A stretch of DNA of 64,000 nt from Halocaridina rubra (GCA_037179515.1 JAXCGZ010000095.1:40001-104000); one strand, 5' to 3'; positions 1-11,975 are shown, numbered from the stretch's first letter. Notes: generated by a model from the letters alone, not told the origin. Program-made: numbers and translations.

Positions 1-43
<43 letters not shown>
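1..43. repeat. (AT)n microsatellite
   Basis: A pure AT dinucleotide run open at the window edge. It provides the TA target for the Tigger-like element that follows; the same kind of tract resumes on the other side of that element at 1828. Confidence 0.98.
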
Positions 44-46
<3 letters not shown>

Positions 47-1824
47 TGTTACCCCGGTTATTCGCGTTTCTTGGTTCGCGTTCTCACTCTATCACGGTTT
101 TTATTTTTAGATAAATTGTTATTTTATTTTATGGATATTAGCAAAAATATTAAAATATTGAAAAAAAATTTTTTTCACTATTTTCATTTTTTTATTGGAA
201 ATGTAAATTTACATTGCTTGCTGTTATTTATAATGTAAAGGGTGTCTTTCTAACAGTGCAGGGAGGGTTTATACAGTTTGTAAACGAAAAAATAATTGTA
301 AATGAGTATGTGTGTCACGTCATCATCACCTCATTCATCGTAATTTTATCTATCACTTTCATAAAAATTTACGTTGCATGCTGTTATTTATAATGTAAAG
401 GGTGTTTTTTTAACAGTGCAGGGAGGGATTATACAGTTCGTAAACAAAAAAATTATTGTAAATGAGTATGTGTGTCACGTCATTATCACCTCATTCACCG
501 TAATTTTATCTATCACTTTCATAAAAATTTACGTTGCTTGCTGTTATTTATAACGTAAAGGGTGTTTTTTTTAACAGTGCAGGGAGGGTTTATACAGTTC
601 GTAAAGGAAAATATAATTGTAAATGAGTATGTGTCACATCATCACCTCAATCACCGTAATTTTATCTATCACTTTCATAAAAATTTACGTTGCGTGCTGT
701 TATTTATAATGTGTAAAGGGTGTTTTTTTAACAGTGCAGGGATGGTTTATACAGTTCGTAAACGAAAAAATAATTGTAAATGAGTATGTGTGTCACGTCA
801 TCATCACCTCATTCTCAGTAATTTTATCTATCACTTTCATAAAAATTTACGTTGCTTGCTGTTATCTATAATGTAAAGGGTGTTTTTTTAACAGTTCAGG
901 GAGGGTTTATACAGTACGTAAACGAAAAAATAATTGTAAATGAGTATGTATATCACGTCATCATCACCTCATTCACCGTAATTTTATCTATCACTTTCAT
1001 AAAAATTTACGTTGCTTGCTTTTATCTATAATGTAAAGGGTGTTTTTTTAACAGTGCAGGGAGGGTTTATACAGTACGTAAACGAAAAAATAATTGTAAA
1101 TGAGTATGTATGTTATTTCATCATCATCACATTCACGGTAAGTTTTCCTATCACTTTCATAAAAATTTACGTTGCTTGTTGTTATTTATCATGCAAAGGG
1201 TGTTTTTTTAACAGTGCAGGGAGGATTTATACAGTACGTAAACGAAAAAATAATTGTAAATGAGTATGTATGTCACGTCATCATCACCTCATTCACTGTA
1301 ATTTTATATATCACTTTCATAAATATTTACCTTGCTTGCTGTTATTTATAATGTAAAGGGTGTTTTTTTAACAGTGCAGGGAGGGTTTATACAGTACGTA
1401 AACGAAAAAATAATTGTAAATGAGTATGTATGTCACGTCATCATCACATTCACGGTAAGTTTTCCTATCACTTTCATAAAAATTTACGTTGCTTGCTGTT
1501 ATCTATAACGTTAAGGGTGTTTTTTTAACAGTGCAGGGAGGGTTTATACAGTACGTAAACGTAAAAATAATTGTAAATGAGTATGTATGTCACGTCATCA
1601 TCACATTCACGGTAAGTTTTCCTATCACTTTCATATAAATTTACGCTTGCATGCTGTTATCTATGAAGTAAAGGGTGGTATGTTAACAGTACAGAGACAG
1701 TTTGTACAGTGTAAACGTAAAAATATATTAAAATATCTATGTACATTTAGGCTGACCCTACTTCGCGGATTTCCTGGTTCGCGCCGGGTCCCGGAACCGA
1801 ACTACCGCAATAAGTGAGGCAACA

Positions 1825-1827
<3 letters not shown>
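44..1827 (+). mobile_element. Non-autonomous Tigger/pogo-like DNA transposon carrying a minisatellite
   Basis: The element begins CAGTGTTAC and ends with the inverted form AACACTG, with TA on both sides (42-43 and 1828-1829), the target duplication of the Tc1/mariner superfamily. Both ends hold Tigger-type terminal sequence (TTATTCGCG on the left, CCGCAATAAGTGAGG on the right). The interior is almost wholly tandem ~159-bp units, with no transposase. Orientation is set from related copies near 35 kb, where a CENP-B-like transposase start reads toward the GCCTCACTTATCGCGG end. Family assignment is by terminal sequence plus those transposase remnants; no search was run. Confidence 0.8.
185..1740 (+). 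repeat. ~159-bp minisatellite, about 10 units, inside the Tigger-like element
   Basis: The landmark GTGCAGGGAGGG recurs near 257, 416, 578, 735, 894 (variant), 1052, 1212, 1374, 1533 and 1689 (variant). Each unit also has a TCATCATCACCTCATTC block and a TTATAATGTAAAGGGTG block. Units are highly similar but differ by point changes and small indels. Short open frames across it are repeat by-products. The same unit recurs in reverse at 32890-33910 and as two decayed units at 37680-37900. Confidence 0.93.

Positions 1828-1879
<52 letters not shown>
1828..1879. repeat. (AT)n microsatellite
   Basis: AT run immediately right of the Tigger-like element. It marks the left limit of the segmental duplication that starts at about 1880. 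Confidence 0.95.
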
Positions 1880-1883
<4 letters not shown>

Positions 1884-3168
1884 TCTCCTCACCTTAGATT
1901 ATAAACAGCATAACAAAATCGTTCAGTATATATTCTGACCATTATTTTGAGTGTACTGTACCAATGAATGACTTGATATCCACCTATTGCATGTAGCAGG
2001 TAAACACTACTGAAAATATATTTTTACCTGTACTATTCTCTAATGCTATTGCAATGTCGACAAAGATGAAAAGATGAAGCACATAATGTGATGGGCATGT
2101 AATTAATCTTGAATGCCCTCTATATCATCTCTGGAGCATATGAAAATCTGAATATATCTGTGTATGCGGCATTCTCACAACACAAAATTGTTCACAGTTT
2201 TAATAATGTATAGCATTCCACTCATTATGATGCTAACTATTTGTTCATAAACTTTACATTTCCTATGGGACTTAAATTTGACCCCAGAGGTCAAGAAACT
2301 ACTTGAATGTGCCCTCTTTCATATATACTTATCATAATTTTACCAAGAAGAGGTGAGAAATTAAGGTTTCATGATGTATACTCTTATCGACTCATATTGT
2401 ACTATTATACATACACAGCTAACCAAAAATATACGGTACAGTACTATGTTTAACACTAAGGAAATCAATAATTAAACACACTAGGCATGATATGTACATA
2501 CTGAGATATGCTATAGCAATGGAAATGAACACTGTAGATTCAAAGTACATTCTTAAAAAGAAGAAAAAAATAAGTGCACACATAAAAAAATATAAACTGT
2601 CTAGAGATATATTCAAGACAGAGATAATCTGAGTACCTCAGGTATAAAAAAAAAAAAAAAAAATTGTAGACAAGTGGCGGATATACACAGCAAACTAATC
2701 CTCTTGTACTTAATAATCCTCATATTTGTCCCGGTATATTAATTTTAATCTAATATCATTACAGAAGTCCATGACCCTGGCTGACCCAATACAATATCTG
2801 TACCCAGTAATTTCTATCAAAGAATGTGACCAACCAAGCAATCTTTTATTTGTAATTAGGAGAGAATATTATTAATGGGAGCATTTAGTTATAACTTATT
2901 TACTGTTTATAACAAGAGTATGTTTACTCTCACCCCCAAATGAGTGACATGAGCATAAAAAGCTAAATATATAAAAAACAGCTATAAAATAATAATTTCT
3001 CATTGCTAACGAGGCTTGATGTAATGTAAGCTAACTAAATATCATAATATATTCCATACTTTTTTTCCAAATTAGAAGTGCGAAAGCAGAACTTTACGAA
3101 AATATTAAACCATGACAAAAGAATAATAGTGGAAAATACTCCATCCCAATAACAATAATAATACTCAC

Positions 3169-3265
3169 CTGGAATTTGTACGTATAGAGAGCCAAAAGCA
3201 AACATATAAATGGCACACATACACCGCAGGAAAAAGTTCCTCGTATGCATGATATCTACCGCCAT
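3169..3265 (-). CDS. LMF2: Lipase maturation factor (LMF2-like), first coding exon, copy 1
   Basis: The ATG is at 3265-3263 and the exon runs 97 nt to an excellent donor: CAG at the exon end, then GTGAGTATT (3168 downward). It codes 32 residues plus one base (phase-1 intron). The peptide MAVDIMHTRNFFLRCMCAIY continues MFAFGSLYVQIP, and the split codon gives G. This matches the N-terminal first membrane segment of lipase maturation factor 2, which in animals has a very similar MFAFASLYxQIPGLYG stretch (family knowledge). LMF proteins are multi-pass ER membrane proteins that help lipases fold and dimerise. The next exon should lie to the left, beyond the window. I saw no other LMF exon here. 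A near-identical copy is at 56190-56286; the one base difference seen in the coding part (near 3256) is synonymous. Confidence 0.62.
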
Positions 3266-3493
3266 GCTCAGATATAGCTTTAATACTTCTCACAAACAAC
3301 TACGACAAATAGTTAAAAAATAACAGCACTCATGTTGTCTGTGACAGATTAGAATAAAGCCATAATATACAACGACAAATTTCTACCTAGTACAATATGT
3401 GCTGTTTCGGAGTTTGCGAAATTATAAGTCTCTTTTTATTTATTTTACGACCTAATTGCTTCACATAATTACGTGATCTATCTACATTTATTA

Positions 3494-3532
<39 letters not shown>

Positions 3533-3560
3533 GTAGTAGTAGTAGTAGTAGTAGTAGTGA
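3494..3560. repeat. (ATT)n/(AGT)n microsatellite
   Basis: About 15 TTA/ATT triplets followed by about 9 AGT triplets. The paralogous tract at 56507-56620 is longer, so it has changed length since the duplication. Confidence 0.95.
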
Positions 3561-4417
3561 TATTGCATATTCACTTTAACATCTCTATTTAAAGCTAAGC
3601 TGTAATTTCAGCCATTATAAGTTTGATAGAAATTACAGTAAGTTTTAAACTCAGTGATTCTAGAGATTATTGCTTACTGTACGTTAACACAATACAAGTC
3701 CTTCGCAAGAAGGCAACCGTCCAAGCCCTTGGTTGAAAAGGGAGTCCGTGACGTAAAACCGAGACATTCGTTAACACAACACTATAATAGAACTAAAATT
3801 ATCCACAAGTGAGAATCATTACTCACTATTCAATGGTTATGCTATTTTAACGTATACAACATAGTAGAAAATGTTCATGTAAACAATAAATAACAATCCT
3901 TTATGATTAAGTCATCATTGTTTTTATTCAAATGATATAAAATCTGATCATTGTATTTTCTCATTACTCCGGGGTTAGTATTGGAAATATAATAGTAAAT
4001 GTTTACTCTCACACCCCATCGAATACAATGAAAATGCCAACATTAAAAAAAAAATCTAAAACAACAAAACATTAATTCAATGATCAACTCGTTTCTTAAC
4101 TGAGAAGGAACAATAAGCAAACCAAAGGCTATGCTTTTCATGAGGTTTTTCCAAACAGACGGTATGAAAATAAATATTTGCCAAAACTTTACCTTAATTT
4201 TATGCAATAAAAATAGTGCCAAAATGAAACTCAATAAACAAAAGTTTGAAGATTATGCTACTAGGACAAAATTATATGACCACATTGATTCAACTCGAGC
4301 ACACCTCTTTCAGTTATAATCATTTCATCAAGTCACATCTGTTGTTCCCTATCATTACCAACTAAGAAAACTAAATGTACTTTAACAGAAAAAACATGGT
4401 CACTCTGGATACAACTA

Positions 4418-4456
4418 TAATAATAATAATAATAATAATCCTTTATTTCCAATGTA
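4418..4456 (-). mobile_element. SINE/LINE 3'-tail remnant
   Basis: A (TAA)n run followed by TCCTTTATTTCC. In reverse this reads GGAAATAAAGGA(TTA)n, the same 3' tail as the minus-strand SINE at 40986-41208. Only the tail is visible. It is absent from the paralogous position near 62205-62325. Confidence 0.45.
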
Positions 4457-7400
4457 CATCACTGGGTTGAGTCTCCCTACAGGAAGGTTCTTTCCTTATG
4501 CCTACATCTACACTGAATATTCTGGAGTATTCAGTGCACATCTCTTGCTATTCCATGACATTTGACAAGTCACAATACTCCCCACATGTCTTTTTTCCTC
4601 ATATTTGGTATTATTTATGGAAGGTCCACACCTTATGGCCCCCAGTACCCGGTATAGAGGGGTGCGAAGAATCTCCGGGGATCTTGTTGACCCCACTATT
4701 GGCTTGAGGGCAGACATGCCTGGTGGTAGTAATGGTTCTGCCCTTAACCTTGCACATCTCAATAGATCTGCTTCTCTCACCCTTCACAACTCTAATATTC
4801 GTGGCGTGAACTTTAATCTTTCGTCTGTGGAACAGCACTTGGGTATTTTCCTCTCTAACCTCCTCCTTCCATCTGAAACCCAGATGTCTGTCCATGCTCC
4901 CACTAATCCATTTCAAATCTCTCACTATAATCTGTATACTTGTTTTCGTTCCAAAGGTGGGGTCTGTGCCTACTGCAACAATAACACTCTTATTGAAGAC
5001 TCATGGACATTGAATCTTCTGACTTTGATGTTCTCTAGCTAAAAATCTATCTCTTCACTACCACTATATTCCTTTGCTTCTGCTACTGTTCTCCAAAGTC
5101 CACCAAGTTTGTGTCTTTCTTTGAATATCCGTCCTCGGGCCATGAGTCCTTGCTATTTTCTCACCCACATGCCAAAGTTCTCTATATTGGAGACTTCAAT
5201 GTATACCACAGTGAATAGCTTAATTCTTCTCACACTGATGTGGGAGGAAGTCAGGCCCTTGCTTTCTCTATTACTTGTAATCTGGAGTAAATTATCAAAC
5301 ATCCTACTCTTGCAGCAAACATTCTTGACCTATTTCTTACTTCTAACATCATCAAACTACTCTGATTTTGTGCTTTCCCCTCTTGGTAAATATGACCACT
5401 CTGTGATCTCAATCTCTTCCATTTTTGCTCCCCCTCAACCAATCCCTCCTACTCAGCGCCGCCTTTGGAACTTTGAGCGTGCCTAACATGAAAATTTGAA
5501 TAACTTCCTATTTGACTTTCCATGGGATGACTACTGCTTTTAGCCCTGCAACCCTGATCAGGTAGTCCCAAAATTTCCGAGATCATGACCTCGGGAATGG
5601 AGGCGTACATCCCCTCCTCTACGAAAATATTCTCTCCCCATAAACCTTGGTTTGACCGTGCCTGCTCCATGGCTATCCAGGCTAGGAATCGGGCACACCG
5701 ATCTTACCAAACCTCACCAGATTTAACTTGCTCTGCTTTTACTGCAGCTAGGAATTGCTGTACTGCTCAGATTCAAAGGTCTAAGGCTTCCTTATAAGAA
5801 GGAAAGTTGATGACCTTAACTCGTCTTCCACTACTACATGCTTCTGGTCATTAGCTAAAAATGTCTGTATCTCAAGCTTTCTCCCTCTCATTTGTTATGA
5901 TGGTTCTATAGCTTGCTCTCCCACTGACAAAGCCACCCTCTTTGGCTTTCATTTTTCTGCTAACTCTTCTATAAAATGTTCCAGCACAAATGTCCCTCAA
6001 TCTTTACCCCTTTCTAACCATATACATGTACCTCTCTTATCTGTTCTTCACTCAAAGCTCATAAGGTTCTTCACTTGCTAAAGAAGAACAAGGCATATGG
6101 TTCGGTCGTATCCTGCAAGGTTCCTTAAGGAGTTTGCAGATGACCTGGCTCCCATACTTTGCCATCTTTTTCGCCTCATTCTGTCAACCAGTATCTATCC
6201 TTCATCTTGGAAGCATGCTATAGTTCAACCTATTCCTAAGAAGGGTGACTGCTCTATTCCTTCAAACTACCAACCTAGTGCCCTAATCTCCTCTACTGCT
6301 AGTTTTCCAAACTTTGCTCAAAGCTCACTTCTTGAAACAACTTGAATGTATCTGACTTATCTCCTATCAACAGTATGGCTTCAGCAAGGCAAGATCCACT
6401 GGTGACCTCCTGTCCTATCTTACTCATGTATGGTCATCTTCTTTGAGGAACTTTAGGGAATTCTTTGTTGCCTCCCTTGATATCTCTAAAAGGCTTTTGA
6501 CAGTCTGGCACAAGGCTCTGTTGGCCAAATCTCTGCCTGTGGCTTTACCCCTTCTCTTTGGTCTCTGATTTTTAGTTCTCTTTCTGACCGTTTCATATCT
6601 GTAGTTGTTGATGATGCAACATCTAACCCTTTCTCTGTTACCAGTGGTGTTCAACAGGGCTCTGTTCTTTCACCTACTCTGTTCCATTTCTTCATCAATA
6701 ATGTTATACAGTCCCCATCTTCCTCTCTTCTTCATGCCTTTGCTGATAATTCTACCCTTCACTTTTCCTCTGCCTTTTCTTCACAACCTTCATCTGCTAC
6801 TTGTAATCAATCTCGTATCACTCTTTCTTCTACTCTCAGCTCCAATTTGCAGAGGGTATATGAGTGGGGCATTCAAAATTTAGTTAAATTCAATGCCTCC
6901 AAGATATAGTTTCTGGCTATCTCTTTATTTTCTTCTCCTGATAGCCCTATTGTCTTAGAAACTAACAAAATTTATCCTCTAAAGTCTATTAATACATTAT
7001 GAATCAAGATAGCCTTCACCTTGTCTTGGAACAATCACATGATCCAAATTTCTAAATCTTCATCCAAAAAATAGGGGGTTCTGTTTTGTTTCCGTCATTA
7101 TTTTTCCTCTTTACAGTTACTTAAAACCTATAAAGGTCTTATCTGTCCCTGCTTAGAATACTGCTCACACATCTATGGCAGTCAGACTCATTAATGATCC
7201 TTCTTTTACTTCTAAGCTGGATTCTCTCTCTCTTCGCTGTAAGGTATCATCCCTTTCTCTTTTCTATCGCTGCTCTGATGAGTTGGCAAGTTGCATCTCT
7301 CCCCCAATGCCGAGGCCGCGTAACAGTTGCCAAGCAGCCTCATTTCACAGATACTGTGTGGAGATTTGTAGTTTGCAGATTGGTCGGTACAGCGACTGCA

Positions 7401-7700
7401 TCTTCCCATCTACCTCTAGACTCTGGAATTCTCTTCCCCATTCTGTCTTTCCAAATTATTATGGCCTATCTTCCTTCAAAAGCAGATGTATTGTCATCTC
7501 AGGGCCTAATCCTCCATATCTCTAGGTCCTCTGTACTTTGACTGCTTTTCCTGTCTATCGTTTTCCTTTGTGTAATATTACCTCATCTTTGCCTTGTCTT
7601 AACCTTTTTCTTTTCCTTTGTCTTGGTATTTTCTTGTGCACAGGTCTTTATTGATGAGGGCAGTTTTTGCCTTTCCCAGTTTCACACTTATAAAAAAAAA
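4457..7700 (+). mobile_element. Jockey-type LINE, decayed copy 1
   Basis: Relic of a non-LTR retrotransposon with apurinic endonuclease (EN) and reverse transcriptase (RT) regions, collinear with the minus-strand copy at ~40722-44040 and the copy from 62325. EN sequence runs about 4740-5490, broken by stops (the YIGDFN block near 5187 is recognisable as LYIGDFNVYHSE). RT runs about 6040-6900, with a GVQQGSVLSP block at 6646 and FADN at about 6739, where active copies have FADD. The C-terminal region runs to about 7550, and an A run at 7691-7700 is the likely tail. Many frameshifts and stops mean it cannot be functional. Clade is inferred from the RT motifs. Confidence 0.85.
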
Positions 7701-8140
7701 ATTCTATATTTCTTACAAAGCTGAGACTGAGTGTCTCATGATGCTCCTGTATTTCATATACTCTTGCACCTTTTACCAATCTTTTCTTATCTTCAGAGGG
7801 TATTGTTATGAAAACTGGATTAAGTGCAAGGAAGGTGTAACTTATACCCGGTTAGTTACAATGGTAAAATATATAGCCCTTCTTAATGTGGGGTGTTAGG
7901 AGGTGCATCCAGTCTTAAATCCCCAAGTCCAACCACTCTGTATCCACCTTTATTCGAATAGAGATTAATAATGACACATAAAAAGAGCAAAATAATTATC
8001 ATAAGTGTTTTAAAAGTACTACAACAGCTGTCAGTTTCTCCTGTTTTTAATATATGACAGACTCTGACATAAAACTGTCATTAAATTAAGAGATATACAT
8101 AATGTATTTGTAAGTCATTCACTAAACTGTCAAGGAGTTT
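7701..8140. other. Unassigned intergenic DNA
   Basis: AT-rich sequence between the poly-A end of the Jockey-type LINE and the RTE-type fragment. It has one 93-codon frame beginning in the LINE tail, with no recognisable motif. I see no gene or structured element. Confidence 0.6.
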
Positions 8141-9028
8141 ATTAGTGTTTTTCTTCTTCGTCTACATCTTTTCCCACTTTTATGTGGGGTTGATGTTTCT
8201 GGCCAGTGTTCTCCATTTGTTTCTGTCCCATACCTCATCACCCAACAAACCTTTAGACCTCAGGTAGTCATTGATGCAATCCATCCACTTACGCTTTGGT
8301 CTCCATCTCCTTCTTCTACCCTGTATATCCATTTCCATCACCCTCCTCCCAACATACTGTTCATCCCTCCTAACGACATGACCATACCATCTTAGTCTAC
8401 TTTCTTGTATCTTATCTGATATTTCTCTAACTTTTGAGGTACCTCTAATTACCTCGTTTCTGATCTTATCTCTTCTTGTCACCCACACATCCATCTCAAC
8501 ATCCCCATCTCTGCCACATCCAGTTTTTTCTCTTGTGTCTTCTTTATTGCCCATGTCTCTGCTCCATACATCATCGCAGGTCTCACAACTGTCTTATGCA
8601 CTTTACCCCTCAACTTAATCCCTATTCTCCTGTCGCATAGCACCCCAGACACTTCCTTCCAGTTCTTCCATCCCGCTTGTATTCTGTGGGTAATTTCTGA
8701 CTCTAGTTCACCATCCTCTGCTACTGTAGATCCCAAATACTTGAACTTTTCAACTCTTTTCAACACCTTCCCCTGCAAATTGACCTTCCCATCCTTATCA
8801 TCTCTCAACCTCAAGTACTCTGTCTTCTTCCTGCTGATTTTCAGTCATCTATCCTCCATCACTCTTCTCCACTCCTCAAGCTTCTCCTCCACTACCTCTC
8901 GTCTGTTGCTACGCAGTACAATATCATCTGCAAAGAGCATACACCATGGTGACTGATCTCTAATACCCTGGGTTACTACATTCAAGACCATACCTGGACG
9001 ATACCTGATACTATGATTGACTCCAGTG
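8141..9028 (-). pseudogene. RTE-type LINE reverse transcriptase, 3' portion
   Basis: Reading right to left, three overlapping frames give the second half of an RTE-clade RT. A WCMLFADDIVL catalytic block lies near 8935-8905, then KFKYLGSTVAEDGELESEI, then RPAMMYGAETWAIKK, MLRWMCG, and finally RLRWYGHVVRRDE and KRKWMDCI. All are typical of the RTE C-terminal region. One stop (near 8844) and one frameshift (near 8480-8550) break it. The upstream end shows a damaged GLHQGS block just before the junction with LTR element C at 9029. The endonuclease half is missing, as usual for 5'-truncated LINEs. Confidence 0.88.
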
Positions 9029-9032
9029 GTTT
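9029..9032. other. Target-site duplication (left) of LTR element C
   Basis: GTTT directly before the TGTCGTAAGG start of the 5' LTR. The same four bases follow the 3' LTR at 26268-26271, so C entered as one unit. Confidence 0.85.
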
Positions 9033-9489
9033 TGTCGTAAGGCATATTAAAGATGCCTATAACTTCACAAGGTATTTCAGACATGCCTAAATGTGGCGGT
9101 GATGCCACGACGCCCTAGAATGCCCCACAGAACGCCATGAGTAATTATAAAGCATCAGTTAGAGACCGGGCCTTGCCAGGAGCAGACATGACGCAGCACA
9201 GCTTAGCTAGCCTCCCCCTTAGGGGCGGGAATTTTGAATTATTCGTGACAGGAACTGTAGTGATGGGAGCTCTGAGTACATATATGTAAGCTAGAAATAA
9301 ATACATATAAAGAAGCAGCTGATTTATATTCACCAACCACGCTACCATAATTATAACTTGTGTGAAATAGTAATCTCACAAAACTGGTGTCATCAAGTGG
9401 AATTACACCACGACAAACTGGTGACACGCAGTGGAATAGTAACCCGCATACGTCATATTGGTGACAAGCAGTGAGATAACCATACGACA
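9033..9489 (+). repeat. 5' LTR of element C
   Basis: Begins TGTCGTAAGG and ends CATACGACA. It has an AATAAATAC polyadenylation-type signal near 9297. The U5 end holds three primer-binding-site-like repeats starting at 9385, 9419 and 9459. Same length as the 3' LTR. Confidence 0.9.
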
Positions 9490-9511
9490 TATTTGGTGAA
9501 CAGCTCGGGAT
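9385..9511 (+). promoter_or_regulatory. Iterated primer-binding-site-like repeats in U5 and leader
   Basis: Four TGGTG-initiated blocks at 9385, 9419, 9459 and 9494, spaced 34, 40 and 35 bp. Each has the form TGGTGnnAnnnnGTGGAAT or similar. Only the last lies outside the LTR and is the positional primer-binding site (TGGTGAACAGCTCGGGAT). The first three are inside both LTR copies. They resemble the complement of tRNA-Leu 3' ends. Confidence 0.6.
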
Positions 9512-9726
9512 CAATCCAGGCTGATACTTCACCGAAGAGAAAGAAGAATGAAAAATACAGAAGAAAAAATATATAGCATCTATGAAAGAAAAGTTCAAGT
9601 GAAGAAACTTCTAGACGCTTACAAGCAGTGAGAGAGTGACGCCGAGAAAGTCGGAGCTCCCCCTTCACCTACAGTATCATATTACCAGATCGTATTGGCA
9701 AGGCCCCCCCCAGCAGTAAAAGTACA

Positions 9727-9978
9727 ATGAGCGCCTTCATGGACGCCACCGTCACAGTGAGCCCAAGTGTGACCGGGGTTTTGAGTGAAAAAGCCCCTTA
9801 CAAGAAGCAGAAGTTGCCGGATCCGACCAAGAAGATGGTGATTCGTCAATTTTACTCGAGAGACGGAGAATTTGGCGGGAACCTCCCGCGCCCAGAAGAA
9901 AGAAGAACCCCCTCCTCCATTGCCTTCTGCCATGAAGTTCTTCAGGACCACCTCCTTAAAATAGCTAAGTACTTGTGA
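9727..9978 (+). CDS. Small ORF conserved among the LTR elements, copy in C
   Basis: An 83-codon frame with a true ATG. Its core SVTGVLSEKAPYKKQKLPDP and its end FCHEVLQDHLLKIAKYL recur in element A (18510-18914) and element B (49354-49740). Between core and end this copy has a short insertion (SRDGEFGGNLPRPEE) compared with the other two. Lys/Arg are frequent. I recognise no domain. Similarity across three LTR subfamilies could reflect a retained gag remnant or a captured exon, or merely shared DNA ancestry. A and B lack an ATG at the start of the shared frame, which argues against translation. Confidence 0.35.
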   Translation: MSAFMDATVTVSPSVTGVLSEKAPYKKQKLPDPTKKMVIRQFYSRDGEFGGNLPRPEERRTPSSIAFCHEVLQDHLLKIAKYL

Positions 9979-11709
9979 TCTGTATCCAGTGAGTAATGGG
10001 ACAATTATTAAAAGAAATTGAGGTCGGTGGATGCCGCCATTTTACCTTGTAGCTATGCTTTGTCTCTGCCAACCCGTCTATAAGGGGTGTGGTTCCTAAT
10101 AAGTTAATAAAAGTAGAATTTCTGTACCCATTACTAACATGGATAATTTGTACTAACAGCTATAAGCAGTAATAAACTCCATTTTTGTTATTATTTGAAG
10201 AATATAACGAGTAATTGCACTTAAAGGGTGTTCCATTTATTTGTATTAATGCCAAAATTTAATTTTAAGAACGCGAATGTATTGATTTTAATTGGAAAAA
10301 TTTAATGTACGTGAATCACTATTATATTAATTTCTTAAGCGTAAGAATTATAGTGAGAAGTATACTTGAATCCGCTTTTAAGGTTTTTCTCTTAATCACG
10401 TGTGATTTCCAAGAAAGGAATGTGGAAATGACCAATCGATCTTCCAACCTCGTTATGATAAAGGTATGGTAATTGTACTGATCTTTGATGTTTAAAGTAC
10501 GTGTAAAATAATTTAGATATTAATCTCTTAAAAGCGTAAGAAATCGAGTGATAAGATCCTTGCGCCTGTTTTCAAGGTTCTTTCCTTTTTTTTTTTTGCT
10601 CTGCGGGAGTAATATTTTAGCGAAAGAAAGACATAAATGACAGATGTTCTTTTAATGTCATTATGATGGGGAAATTGATATTAACATACGTGTGTGGCAT
10701 TTCATTTTGAAGAATAAGAACTTTTGTGATGTTAATTAGATATGAGTTTTTTTAATTTCGCGCTAGGCAGGCGAAAATAAAAGTAAAGTTGAGAGAATTT
10801 GGGCTGTGCTGGGGTATGGGGGGTTTCTTAAGTTAACCCTAACGTATCTTAGAGGGGAGAAGGAATGGGGTCTAATAGCCGTGAGGGATACGCCTCGAGA
10901 CTGCCAACAAGCTCATACCCTTAGTAATGGAAGACAGAGAGTTATTGTGTAGCTAGAATGCACCCTCTTGGGGGTAGATAGGGACCTAGGACTGGTGAGA
11001 CAGTCATGTGACCACGCGGTCCGACCGAGATTTCACCCACCCACTCCTTCAGAGTGGTAGGGGAAGGGGTAAACCAACGCATTGTAAATAGAAGGGAATT
11101 TTACAGAAAGGGAATGCAAGTTTGAAAGTGATATAGCGAATGTGATAGAGAATGAGTATGAATGACTGGGAGTATAATGGGGGGGGGGTTGCTCTAGGGG
11201 GTGAAATCGCGGAAAGCACCGTTAGGAAGCATAATTGGGGAGTCTCTACGGGGATCGTTCCCCTGCTCCGCCGGGTCCTTCTGCATGCCATATCAGAGTA
11301 TTTTTATGGGAGGTGATGTAGCTGTTGCAATATCTGTTGAGGGATATTTTTGAGAAAATGATTCTCCACCTGCCCAGATATGGTTGAGATGCCAAGTTTG
11401 TTTTATTTTTGTTTCGTTCCCCACTCCGCCAATGAGATTATTATTCGATTTCCGAGAACTCCAAGGTACATATTATGTGATAAAGGACGTGAATCTATGA
11501 ATGATTCTTGATTTTTGTTTTTGCTGGCTGCAGTATATACATTATTTGTCCGAAGAGATATGTTGGATATATAAAATAAAACTTTGAAGGTTTTAGCCAT
11601 GATAATGTTTATCAAAATTATTTAAGCTTGGTCATAAAGAAAGAGTGGGAGCTGACAAGAAATGACAACAAGAATGTTACACAGCCGTTTCCCGTATTTG
11701 AGAGAGCAG

Positions 11710-11957
11710 AAGTTGATCCAGAAGCCAAAGGAACAGGGAGGAAAACAGTGCCCACATGCACCCCCCCCATAAAAGCTAGTCAGCCGCAGCCCTGAAGGCA
11801 AACCTTGGGCAGTATAAGAGCAGGAAAAATAAAGTAATAAAAGGGAGGGTAATAGTAAAAGTACCCAACCATGCGTAAGTAAGAGCAAACAGACAGAACA
11901 GTCATATGTCGAACTTCTCCCTGTTCCAGAGGTAATCCTGTTGTATAGTAATTCAAA
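11710..11957. other. C-specific insert of unknown origin
   Basis: In element B the flanks are adjacent (GAGAGAGCAG then ATAAGTCAAATTCGAG at 51355-51380); in C about 250 bp intervene. I see no inverted ends, tail or reading frame that identifies it. Confidence 0.5.
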
Positions 11958-11975
11958 TAAGTCAAATTCGAGATA

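Larger units (their letters stand above)
1880..4400 (+). repeat. Segmental duplication, copy 1
   Basis: 1880-2304 matches 48602-49025, 2305-4010 matches 55327-56980, and 4027-4400 matches 61758-62205. The first two blocks differ from copy 2 at only a few bases per kilobase by hand comparison (for example near 2517, 2543 and 3256), while the third is near 90% identical. Copy 1 lacks both the LTR element and the CR1-like LINE present in copy 2, so it serves as the empty site for both. Apart from the LMF exon the block is AT-rich non-coding DNA, with an A run near 2646 and ATT/AGT repeats at 3494-3560. Confidence 0.9.

Noticed and set aside
1012..1817. Small proteins in the 159-bp repeats
   Set aside because: The frames repeat with the minisatellite and break at unit indels.
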